A stretch of 64,000 nt of DNA from Streptomyces cellulosae (GTDB lineage Bacteria; Actinomycetota; Actinomycetes; Streptomycetales; Streptomycetaceae): positions 21,644 to 85,643 of the forward strand of contig BNBH01000030.1 of NCBI GenBank assembly GCA_014655195.1, written 5' to 3'. Position 1 is the first letter of the stretch. Every line of letters begins with the position of its first letter. The notes under the pieces were generated by a model. It saw only the letters and a program-made list of their open reading frames with translations, had not been told where the DNA came from and made no database searches. A program made the position numbers and the translations under genes. Shown piece after piece: positions 24,000 to 31,714 of this stretch.

Positions 24000-24622
24000 T
24001 CAGATTCGCCGTGGTCGACGACCACATGATCGTGCACGACGGGTTGCAGGCGATGGCCTCCCGCGCCGACGACCTGGAGTTCGTCGGCGCGGCGGAGACT
24101 CCTGACGACGCGCTGGGCCTCCTCGAAGAGACACGGCCCGACGTCCTCGTACTGGACCTGCGGCTCAACGGTGAAAGCAGCACCGAACTGTGCGCGACCG
24201 TGCGCCGACGGCACCCGGATGTCATCGTGCTGATGTTCAGCGCCTACGGGAACACCGAATTGCTGACGCAGGCGATCCGCGCCGGCGCGGCTGGATATGT
24301 CCTCAAGGACACCAACACCGGCCGAATGCCCGAGATCCTGCGTGAACTCGTGCGAGCAGGCAGCTACTTCGACCCGAGAATCGCCGGCAGCCTGCTGCTC
24401 ACCTCGATCTCGAACCCGTCGGAACCGGTCTCCTTCTCCGAGCGCGAACTGGCGATCATCCGGCTCATCGCCCGAGGGGCGAACAACCACGACATCGGTG
24501 AGGCGCTGAGCGTCAGCCCGCACACGGTCAAGTTCCATATCTCCACGATGTTCAAGCGGCACGGGGTGCATCGGCGAGCGGAACTCGTGAGGCTGGCGAT
24601 GGACTTGCAGCTCCTGGACTGA
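23996..24622 (+). CDS. LuxR/NarL-family response regulator
   Basis: A 208-residue partner of the upstream kinase. The receiver domain has the acidic pocket DDH at 8-10, phospho-acceptor Asp54 (LVLDLRL), switch Ser/Thr region (LMFSAYG) and Lys104 (YVLKD). The C-terminal LuxR HTH is FSERELAIIRLIARGANNHD, then SVSPHTVKFHISTMFKRHGV and HRRAELVRLAM. It starts at GTG 23996 inside the kinase stop, a coupled arrangement. The nearest candidate target is the nitrilase-deacetylase operon, whose upstream inverted repeat could be its site, but this is inferred only from position. Confidence 0.9.
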   Translation: MIRFAVVDDHMIVHDGLQAMASRADDLEFVGAAETPDDALGLLEETRPDVLVLDLRLNGESSTELCATVRRRHPDVIVLMFSAYGNTELLTQAIRAGAAGYVLKDTNTGRMPEILRELVRAGSYFDPRIAGSLLLTSISNPSEPVSFSERELAIIRLIARGANNHDIGEALSVSPHTVKFHISTMFKRHGVHRRAELVRLAMDLQLLD

Positions 24623-24759
24623 CCGGATGAGACCCCCGCGCCACTGCGGCTCACTGCACGGTGGCCGAGTGATGGCATGACTCACGACAGACGCGGTAGC
24701 GGTCGGCACGTCCTCGCGTGCCGCTCGACGTGGCGGTCTACGCGCCAGGACGATCTAGC

Positions 24760-25182
24760 TCAGCCGAGGAAGCTCAGCCGTACCTGACGGCTGACATTGT
24801 CCTTGTTGGTGTCGACGACGCACACCGACTGCCAGGTCCCCAGTTCCAGGCGGCCGTTGATCACGGGGAGCGTCGCGTGCGGGGAGACGAAGGCGGGGAG
24901 GACGTGGTCGCGGCCGTGGCCGGGGCTGCCGTGGCGGTGCTGCCAGCGGTCGTCGGCGGGCAGCAGGGTGTGCAGCGCGGACAGCAGGTCGTCGTCGCTG
25001 CCGGCGCCGGTCTCGATGATCGCGATGCCGGCCGTGGCGTGCGGTACGAACACGTTGAGCAGGCCGTCCCGGCCGGACGCGGTGTCCCGCAGGAAGGCCT
25101 CGCAGTCGCCGGTGATGTCGACGACCCGCTCGGTGGAGCCGGTGGTGAGGTTCAGGACTCGGGTGGTGAAGGCGTCGGACAT
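24760..25182 (-). CDS. YjbQ / UPF0047 family protein
   Basis: A 140-residue single-domain protein of the secondary thiamine-phosphate synthase / YjbQ fold (SSF111038): LLNVFVPHATAGIAIIETGA contains the conserved HxTxG(I/L) strand, HGSPGHGRDHVLPAFVSPHA the second conserved block, and LGTWQSVCVVDTNKDNVSRQ the C-terminal block. YjbQ has weak thiamin-phosphate synthase activity in vitro; the physiological role is not known. The ATG at 25182 begins MSDAFTTRVLNL. It is divergent from the flavin monooxygenase gene across 91 bases and convergent with the response regulator. Confidence 0.85.
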   Translation of the reverse strand: MSDAFTTRVLNLTTGSTERVVDITGDCEAFLRDTASGRDGLLNVFVPHATAGIAIIETGAGSDDDLLSALHTLLPADDRWQHRHGSPGHGRDHVLPAFVSPHATLPVINGRLELGTWQSVCVVDTNKDNVSRQVRLSFLG

Positions 25183-25273
25183 GCGCCCATCCTGACGCAC
25201 ACGGCGCGCTTCTCGCGTGTCCCGGTGGCGCGCGTCCGGGAAGATCCACCGCCTCCGGCGTGTTGGTGGAAGC

Positions 25274-26350
25274 GTGAACAATGTGCGCGAGGTCGAGGTG
25301 GTCGTCGTCGGCGCCGGTCAGGCCGGGCTTTCGAGCGCCTATCACCTGCGGCGGACCGGCTACGAGCCCGACCGCGACTTCGTGGTGCTGGACCACTCCC
25401 CCGCCCCCGGCGGCGCCTGGCAGTTCCGCTGGCCCTCGCTGACGTACGGCAAGGTGCACGGGATGCACGCGCTGCCCGGGATGGAGCTGACGGACGCCGA
25501 TCCGCTGCGGCCCTCCTCCGAGGTGATCGGCGCCTACTTCGACCGCTACGAGCGGACGTTCGACCTGCGGGTGCGCCGCCCCGTGGACGTGCACGCCGTG
25601 CGGGAGGGGTCCGGCGGGCGGCTGCTTGTGGAGACCTCGCACGGCACCTGGGCGACCCGCGCGCTGATCAACGCGACCGGCACCTGGGACCGTCCCTTCT
25701 GGCCGCGATACCCCGGCCAGGAGACGTTCCGCGGACGGCAGCTGCACACCGCGCGGTACCCGGGGCCCGAGGCGTTCGCGGGGCTGCGGGTGGTCGTGGT
25801 GGGCGGCGGCGCGTCCGGCACGCAGCATCTGCTGGAGATCGCGCCGTACGCGGCGGCCACCACCTGGGTGACCCGCCGGCCGCCCGTCTGGCGGGAGGAA
25901 CCCTTCGACGAGAACGCGGGCCGCCAGGCCGTCGCCCTCGTCGAGGAGCGTGTGCGGCAGGGGCTGCCACCGCGCAGTGTGGTCTCCGTGACGGGGCTGC
26001 CGTTGAACGACGCGATACAGCGGGGGCTCGCGGACGGTGTGCTCGACCGCGAGCCGATGTTCGACCGGATCGAGCCCGACGGTGTGGTGTGGGACGACGG
26101 GCGCCGGGTCGCGGCGGACGTCATCCTGTGGGCGACCGGCTTCCGGCCCGTGATCGACCATCTCGCGCCGCTGCGGCTGCGGGAGCCGGGCGGCGGGATC
26201 CGTGTGGAGGGCACCCGGGCGGTCGCCGACCCGCGGATCCACCTGGTCGGCTACGGTCCCTCGGCGAGCACGATCGGCGCCAACCGGGCCGGACGGGCCG
26301 CCGTACGGGACATCAGGCGGCTGCCGGCCGAGGAGCCCGCCGCCGCCTGA
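25274..26350 (+). CDS. FAD-dependent NAD(P)-binding oxidoreductase (flavin monooxygenase type)
   Basis: A 358-residue enzyme. The FAD-binding motif is EVVVVGAGQAGLSSAYHLRR; the monooxygenase-type segment GGAWQFRWPSLTYGKVHGMH follows. The NADPH-binding motif is VVVVGGGASGTQHLLEIAPY, and ILWATGFRPVIDHLAPL is the typical FMO/BVMO ATG motif. It probably hydroxylates a soft nucleophile or N-oxidises an amine, or acts as a reductase; the substrate is unknown. GTG 25274 precedes NNVREVEVVVV. It is convergent with the MltG gene, 7 bases away, and divergent from yjbQ. Confidence 0.8.
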   Translation: MNNVREVEVVVVGAGQAGLSSAYHLRRTGYEPDRDFVVLDHSPAPGGAWQFRWPSLTYGKVHGMHALPGMELTDADPLRPSSEVIGAYFDRYERTFDLRVRRPVDVHAVREGSGGRLLVETSHGTWATRALINATGTWDRPFWPRYPGQETFRGRQLHTARYPGPEAFAGLRVVVVGGGASGTQHLLEIAPYAAATTWVTRRPPVWREEPFDENAGRQAVALVEERVRQGLPPRSVVSVTGLPLNDAIQRGLADGVLDREPMFDRIEPDGVVWDDGRRVAADVILWATGFRPVIDHLAPLRLREPGGGIRVEGTRAVADPRIHLVGYGPSASTIGANRAGRAAVRDIRRLPAEEPAAA

Positions 26351-26357
26351 ACGGCGG

Positions 26358-27215
26358 TCATGTCGCCGACGGCTGCGCGGACCTGCCCTCGGTCTTCTTC
26401 CGTTCGGCCTCCGCCTCCGCCACGTCGCGCTGGTGCTCCGCGAGGTCCGCGGTGAAGCGCGTCTCCCCCGGCCGGACCGTGACGAAGTACAGCCAGTCGC
26501 CCGGGGTGGGGTTGATCGCCGCGCGCAGGGCGTCCTCGCCGGGGTTGTCGATGGGGGTCGGCGGCAGCCCCATGCGCCGGTAGGAGTTGTACGGGCTGTC
26601 CACCTCGGTGTCGGCGGGGGTGGCGCGCGCCTTGCTGCGGTTGAGGGCGTAGTCGACGGTGGAGTCCATCTGCAGCGGCATGCCGCGCTCCAGCCGGTTG
26701 AAGATCACCCGGGCCACCTTGCCCATGTCGGCCTTGGTGGCCGCCTCGGCCTGGACGATGCTGGCGACGGTGACCGCCTGGTAGACGTTCATCGCGTTGC
26801 GCTGCGCGCCGGCGGCGACGGGGGCGCCGTTGAACTTCTTGTTGGCCGTGTCGACCATGCCGGCCAGCAGCTTCTGCGGGGTGGCGTTCTCCGGGAGCGG
26901 ATACGTGTCCGGGAACAGGTAGCCCTCTGGGTTGCCCTCGGCCTCGTTCGGCAGCTTCAGGTCGGCCTTGGCGAGGGACTTCTTGGTGGTGCCCGGGGGC
27001 AGGTCGAGGGTCTTGTCGATGGCGGCGTAGACCTGGTTCGCCCGCCACCCCGCCGGGACGACGAGGGCCTCGGGGCGGGGCTCCTCCTCATCAGCCATGA
27101 TCAGCAGCGGCACCGCCACGGCGGTGCCGGCCACGACGGCCCCCAGCGTCGCCAGGGCGAGACGGCCGCGGCGCGTCAGTCGGATCGAGTTCCGTGACGG
27201 AGTGTTCGTCTGCAT
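26358..27215 (-). CDS. Small MltG/YceG-like endolytic transglycosylase
   Basis: A 285-residue membrane-anchored cell-wall enzyme. After a basic N-terminus (RRGRLALATLGAVVAGTAVA) comes one transmembrane helix (about 18-38), then the LysM-like and YceG domains. The catalytic region is AVTVASIVQAEAATKADMGK, where Glu157 occupies the position of the MltG catalytic glutamate, and MPLQMDSTVDYALNRSKA with YNSYRRMGLPPTPIDNPGED are conserved. It is shorter than the main actinobacterial MltG, usually 500 residues or more, so it is likely a second, divergent copy. MltG cuts nascent glycan strands to set their length. It precedes no other gene on its strand. Confidence 0.8.
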   Translation of the reverse strand: MQTNTPSRNSIRLTRRGRLALATLGAVVAGTAVAVPLLIMADEEEPRPEALVVPAGWRANQVYAAIDKTLDLPPGTTKKSLAKADLKLPNEAEGNPEGYLFPDTYPLPENATPQKLLAGMVDTANKKFNGAPVAAGAQRNAMNVYQAVTVASIVQAEAATKADMGKVARVIFNRLERGMPLQMDSTVDYALNRSKARATPADTEVDSPYNSYRRMGLPPTPIDNPGEDALRAAINPTPGDWLYFVTVRPGETRFTADLAEHQRDVAEAEAERKKTEGRSAQPSAT

Positions 27216-27258
27216 GCGGGCACGGTAACCCGCATATCGTCACAAACCCGGCATATTT

Positions 27259-29061
27259 TCAGCTTGTCGGCTCCAGTCGGGCGTCCCGTCGCACGAGGGC
27301 CGCATACCGGCCCTCACGCTCCAGGAGCTCCTCGTGGGTCCCGCGTTCCACCACGCGGCCGCCGTCCAGGACCACGATCTGGTCGGCGCCGCGGACAGTG
27401 GAGAGCCGGTGGGCGATGGTGATGGTGGTGCGGTCGGCCGACAGCGCGTCGATCGCGGCCTGCACCGCCGCCTCCGTACGGGTGTCCAGCGCGCTGGTCG
27501 CCTCGTCGAGGACGAGCACCGGAGGGTCGCGCAGGATGGTCCGGGCGATGGCCAGGCGCTGCTTCTCGCCGCCGGAGAAGCGGTGGCCGCGCTCGCCGAC
27601 GACGGTGTCGTAGCCGTCGGGCAGGGCCGCGACGTGGTCGTGGATCTGCGCGGCCTCCGCCGCCGCGCGCAGCTCCTCGTCGGTGGCGTCGGGCTTGGCG
27701 AAGCGCAGGTTGTCGGCGACCGACGCGTGGAAGAGGTACGTCTCCTGGGAGACGACGCCGACCGCGCGGGCGAGGGTGTCGAAGTCGAGGTCGCGCACGT
27801 CCACCCCGTCGAGGGTGACCCGACCGCCCGTGACGTCGTACAGCCGCGGCACAAGGTGACCGAGCGTGGACTTGCCGGCGCCCGTCGGGCCGACCACGGC
27901 GAGGCTGCCTCCGGGCGGGACGGTGATGTCGATGCCGTCGAGGACCGGGCCGCCCTTGCCGTCGTAGCCGAACGACACGTTCTCGAAGCGGACCTCGCCC
28001 TTCACCCGGTCCAGGCGCACCGGGTCCTCGCGCTCGGTGATGTCGACCGGCAGGTCGAGGTACTCGAAGATGCGCTGGAAGAGGGCGAGCGAGGTCTGGA
28101 TCTGGACACCGGTCGACAGCAGGCTCACCGCGGGGCGGAACAGGCCCTGCTGGAGCGAGACGAACGCGACGATGGTGCCGATCGACACCCCCGGGCCGCC
28201 CGAGTGCAGGGCGAGACCGGCCGTCCAGTAGATGACCGCCGGCATCGCGGCCATGACGATCGTGATGACCGCCATCCGCCAGCGGCCCGCCATGTTCGAC
28301 CGCACCTCCAGGTCGACGAGCCGCTCGGACTCGTCGACGAATGCGGCGGTCAGCGAGTCGGAGCGGCCCATCGTGCGGCCGAGCAGGATGCCGCTGACCG
28401 ACAACGACTCGGTGACCGTCGCCGCCATCGCGGCCATCTGCTTCTGGCGCCGCGTGGTGATCTTCTTGCGTTCGTTGCCGACGCGGCGGCTGATCCACAC
28501 GAAGACCGGCAGCAGCGCCAGCGACACGACCGTCAGGCGCCAGTCGAGCGCGAGCATCGCCACGATCGTCGCGACCACGCTGGTGAGGTTGGAGACCAGC
28601 GAGGTCGCCGTGGAGGTGACGGTGGCCTGCATGCCTCCGATGTCGTTGGCGATGCGGGACTGCACCTCGCCGGTGCGGGTCCGGGTGAAGAAGGCGAGCG
28701 ACATGCGCTGCAGACGCCCGTAGACAGCGGTGCGCAGGTCGTGCATGATGCGCTGGCCCACGGTCGTGGAGATCAGGGTCTGCAGCACGCCGAAGACGCT
28801 GGTGAGCACGGCGCTGAGGATCATGCCGAGCACCAGCAGGCTGAGCAGACCGGTGCGGCCCTCGGGCAGGGCGACGTCGAGGATCGCCTTCAGCAGGAAC
28901 GGCGAGGCGACCGACACGAGCGACGACGCCCCGACGAGCAGTCCGACGATCGCGAGGCGGCCCCGGTAGGGACGGAAGAGGCGCAGGATGCGACGCACCT
29001 GCCGGGGTTCCTGCTCGGCTCCGGCGGGCGGCGTCCATGCGGGTGCGTGATCGGGGTGCAT
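27259..29061 (-). CDS. ABC exporter, fused TMD-NBD (multidrug/lipid type)
   Basis: A 600-residue half-transporter. Six hydrophobic helices in residues about 40-325 include YRGRLAIVGLLVGASSLVSV and WTAGLALHSGGPGVSIGTIV. The nucleotide-binding domain (about 365-595) has Walker A GPTGAGKSTLG, Q-loop VSQETYLFHASV, signature FSGGEKQRLAIAR, Walker B VLVLDEATSALD and H-loop IAHRLSTV, all canonical, so it can act as a homodimer. The ATG at 29061 (MHPDHAPAW) was chosen because GAGGAG precedes it; the frame extends to 29118, into the regulator binding site. It is divergent from a MarR-type regulator. Confidence 0.9.
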   Translation of the reverse strand: MHPDHAPAWTPPAGAEQEPRQVRRILRLFRPYRGRLAIVGLLVGASSLVSVASPFLLKAILDVALPEGRTGLLSLLVLGMILSAVLTSVFGVLQTLISTTVGQRIMHDLRTAVYGRLQRMSLAFFTRTRTGEVQSRIANDIGGMQATVTSTATSLVSNLTSVVATIVAMLALDWRLTVVSLALLPVFVWISRRVGNERKKITTRRQKQMAAMAATVTESLSVSGILLGRTMGRSDSLTAAFVDESERLVDLEVRSNMAGRWRMAVITIVMAAMPAVIYWTAGLALHSGGPGVSIGTIVAFVSLQQGLFRPAVSLLSTGVQIQTSLALFQRIFEYLDLPVDITEREDPVRLDRVKGEVRFENVSFGYDGKGGPVLDGIDITVPPGGSLAVVGPTGAGKSTLGHLVPRLYDVTGGRVTLDGVDVRDLDFDTLARAVGVVSQETYLFHASVADNLRFAKPDATDEELRAAAEAAQIHDHVAALPDGYDTVVGERGHRFSGGEKQRLAIARTILRDPPVLVLDEATSALDTRTEAAVQAAIDALSADRTTITIAHRLSTVRGADQIVVLDGGRVVERGTHEELLEREGRYAALVRRDARLEPTS

Positions 29062-29117
29062 GGTCTCCTCGGGGTACGGCGTGGACGCGGACGTCGGTGA
29101 CCGGACTGTGATCAGCA

Positions 29118-29144
29118 TTCATTGTTACCTGTACTCACAATGAA
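29118..29144. promoter_or_regulatory. MarR operator candidate in the ABC/MarR divergent region
   Basis: TTCATTGT (29118-29125) and ACAATGAA (29137-29144) form a perfect 8-bp inverted repeat with an 11-base spacer, in a local AT-rich island of this GC-rich sequence. It lies between the exporter start (29061) and the MarR start (29168), where a repressor could control both directions. Confidence 0.65.
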
Positions 29145-29167
29145 CGGCATCCTGATAATGTTCCCGC

Positions 29168-29656
29168 ATGACCGCGCCCGACCCCGACGGCCTGCTGGCC
29201 GAGCAGCTGCTCCGCCTCACCCGCCGGGTGCACCGCATCCAGAAGCGGTATCTGGAGCGGCGCGAACTCGGCATCACTCCTGCCCAGTCCCGGCTGCTGC
29301 GCACCCTCGCGCACTACAGCTCACCGCCCCGCATGGCCGATCTCGCGGAGCGGCTGGAGGTGGTGCCCCGGGCGGTGACCACGCTGGTGGACGGTCTCGA
29401 GGCGCACGGCAAGGTGCGCAGGGTCCCGGATCCGGCCAACCGCCGTGTGATCCGCATCGAGCTGACCGACGAGGGCCGCGAGACGCTCCGCGAACTGCGC
29501 GCGGCACGGCGGGCGGCCGCGGCGGAGATCCTCGCCCCGCTGGGAGAGCGGGAGCGGGAGCAGCTCGGGGAGCTGCTGAACACCCTGGTCGACGGGCCGG
29601 CGGGCCCGCCCTGCGAGGAGAGGCCGGGCGGGGGGCCGGGACCGGTGGAGGGCTGA
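29168..29656 (+). CDS. MarR-family transcriptional regulator
   Basis: A 162-residue winged-helix repressor: LGITPAQSRLLRTLAHYSSP precedes the HTH (RMADLAERLEVVPRAVTTLV) and the wing (RRVPDPANRRVIRIELTDEG). C-terminal helices supply the dimer interface and the last 20 residues are Gly/Pro-rich. MarR proteins release DNA on binding phenolic or hydrophobic compounds. It is divergent from an ABC exporter, with a perfect palindrome in the shared promoter region, so it probably represses the exporter and itself. Confidence 0.9.
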   Translation: MTAPDPDGLLAEQLLRLTRRVHRIQKRYLERRELGITPAQSRLLRTLAHYSSPPRMADLAERLEVVPRAVTTLVDGLEAHGKVRRVPDPANRRVIRIELTDEGRETLRELRAARRAAAAEILAPLGEREREQLGELLNTLVDGPAGPPCEERPGGGPGPVEG

Positions 29657-29708
29657 CGGTCCCGGCGGGGGGCTGACGGTCCCGGCGGTGGAGGGCTGAC
29701 GGTCCCGG
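29652..29708 (+). repeat. Three short tandem repeats at the MarR gene end
   Basis: GCTGACGGTCCCGG occurs at 29652, 29672 and 29694, spaced 20 and 22 bases, beginning at the MarR stop. The in-frame stop TGA is inside the first unit. This looks like local slippage. Confidence 0.7.
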
Positions 29709-29869
29709 ACTGCCGGGGCACAGAGAGGCCCGAGGCAGGGCCGGTGAGTGCCCGGGGCGTGGCCGGGAAAAACCGGTTGCCCGTGGACGCGTGACGGAGT
29801 CAACCTGTCACGGTTTGCTGCCGCCGTCCGAGGACGTCCGCGGCCCCTGCTCCGAGCCACTGGGACGCC

Positions 29870-31714
29870 ATGCAGATTCACGACCTTCCGTACCCCGATC
29901 CGGGCGTGCCCGACGCCCGCTCGGGTCCTCGATTCCTGTGGTGGCTCTTCCGCAACCAGCTGGGCGGACAGCTGAAGGCGCTGGCCTGGGGCCTGCTGCA
30001 CTTCGTGTCCGTGGCCTCGCTGCCGTTCTGCGTCGGCGTCGCCGTCCAGGCCGCGGTCGACCGCTCCGGCGGACGGCTCGCGCTGGCGGGCGGACTGATG
30101 GCGGTGGCCGGTGCGGGCGTCGCGGTCGGCGACACCTTCCTGCACCGCGCCGCCATCACCAACTGGATCACCGCCGCCGCCCGGGTGCAGCAGCTGCTGG
30201 GCCGTAAGGCCGCCGTGCTGGGCTCCGCTCTGACGCGGCGGGTGGCCGCGGGCGAGGTCGTCGCGGTCTCCACCGGTGACGTGGAGAAGATCGGCTGGTT
30301 CGTGGAGGCGCTGTCGCGGTTCACCGCCGCCGCGGTCACCATCGTCGTCGTCACCGTCGGCCTCCTCGCCTACCAGCCCGCCCTGGGTGTCGTCGTCGCC
30401 GTGGGACTGCCCGTGCTGGCGCTCGCGGTGCTGCCGCTGCTGCCCAAGGCCACCCGGCGGGCGGACGTCCAGCGTGAGAAGGCGGGGCGGGCCACCGAAC
30501 TGGCCTCCGACACCGTCGCCGGACTGCGGGTGCTGCGCGGGATCGGCGGCGAGGACCTGTTCCTCGACCGCTACCGCCACGCCTCGCAGGAGGTCCGCCA
30601 CGCGGCCGTGCGCAGTGCCCGGATGTGGTCGCTGATCGCGGCCGTCCAGGTGCTGCTGCCGGGACTGCTGCTGATCACGGTGGTCTGGTACGGCGTCCGT
30701 CTGGCCCGCGACGGCCGGATCGACGTCGGCGAACTGGTCACCGTGTACAGCTCGGTGATGCTCCTGACGTTTCCTCTGCGTCATTTCGAGGAGATCGCGA
30801 TGGCCTACTCCTTCTCGCGTCCCTCGGCCAGGCGGGCCGCACGGGTGCTGTCGCTGGAGCGCGCCATGGACACCGCCGGCACGCGCGCCGCCGGGACTCC
30901 GGCGGGCGACCTGTACGACCCGGAGACGGGCCTGCTCGCCCCGTCCGGGCTGCTCACCGCCGTGGTGTGCGGCGACCCGGACGCGGCGGGACGGCTGGCC
31001 GAACGGCTCGGCGGGCACGCCGCGCAGGAGGGCACCTCGGTGCTGCTCGGCGGGGTGCCCCTGGACGAACTGCCGCTGGACAGCGCCCGTACGGCCGTAC
31101 TGGTGCAGGACAAGGACCCGGTGCTGCTCTCCGGCACGCTGCGGGAGCTGCTGGACGTGCCCGCGTCCGGGGCGGTGGACCCGGGGGCGGCGCTGGAGGC
31201 CGCGCAGTGCCAGGACGTGCTGGCCGCGCTGGTACAGGGGTCGGTGGGCGCCGAGGACCCGATGGACGCCCGCATCACCGAACGCGGCCGGTCGCTGTCC
31301 GGCGGACAGCGCCAGCGGCTGGCGCTGGCCCGGTCGCTGGTCACGGACCCGGAGGTGCTGGTCCTGGACGAACCGACCTCGGCCGTCGACTCGCACACCG
31401 AGGCGCGCATCGCCCAGGGCGTGCGCGGCCTGCGGTCGGGGCGCACCACCGTGGTGTTCACCTCGTCCCCGCTGCTGCTGGACCGCGCCGACCGGGTGGT
31501 GCTCCTGCACGAGGGCACGGTCGTCGCGGTGGGCGGACACCGGGAGCTGGTGCGCACCGAGCCCCGCTACCGGGCCGTGGTGACCCGCGAGACGGAGGAG
31601 GAGACGGCGTCGGCCGCCGCGCTCCTCGACGGCGACGGCGGGCGGCGTACGGACGAGGTCCCGGACGGCCTCGAAGAACTGGAAGAGCTCGAAGAGATCG
31701 AGGAGACGGCATGA
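29870..31714 (+). CDS. ABC transporter subunit A with degenerate Walker A (heterodimeric exporter)
   Basis: A 614-residue half-transporter. Six transmembrane helices occupy about residues 35-310. In the nucleotide domain the canonical P-loop is lost: the position holds LTAVVCGDPDAAGRLAERLG, with no GxxGxGK(S/T). The signature LSGGQRQRLALAR and Walker B VLVLDEPTSAVD with the catalytic Glu are intact, while the H-loop His region reads VVFTSSPLLLDRAD and lacks the His. It therefore supplies a good signature to its partner but cannot bind ATP normally itself. The C-terminus has a Glu/Leu-rich run (EELEELEEIEE). ATGA overlap couples it to the second subunit. Confidence 0.85.
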   Translation: MQIHDLPYPDPGVPDARSGPRFLWWLFRNQLGGQLKALAWGLLHFVSVASLPFCVGVAVQAAVDRSGGRLALAGGLMAVAGAGVAVGDTFLHRAAITNWITAAARVQQLLGRKAAVLGSALTRRVAAGEVVAVSTGDVEKIGWFVEALSRFTAAAVTIVVVTVGLLAYQPALGVVVAVGLPVLALAVLPLLPKATRRADVQREKAGRATELASDTVAGLRVLRGIGGEDLFLDRYRHASQEVRHAAVRSARMWSLIAAVQVLLPGLLLITVVWYGVRLARDGRIDVGELVTVYSSVMLLTFPLRHFEEIAMAYSFSRPSARRAARVLSLERAMDTAGTRAAGTPAGDLYDPETGLLAPSGLLTAVVCGDPDAAGRLAERLGGHAAQEGTSVLLGGVPLDELPLDSARTAVLVQDKDPVLLSGTLRELLDVPASGAVDPGAALEAAQCQDVLAALVQGSVGAEDPMDARITERGRSLSGGQRQRLALARSLVTDPEVLVLDEPTSAVDSHTEARIAQGVRGLRSGRTTVVFTSSPLLLDRADRVVLLHEGTVVAVGGHRELVRTEPRYRAVVTRETEEETASAAALLDGDGGRRTDEVPDGLEELEELEEIEETA

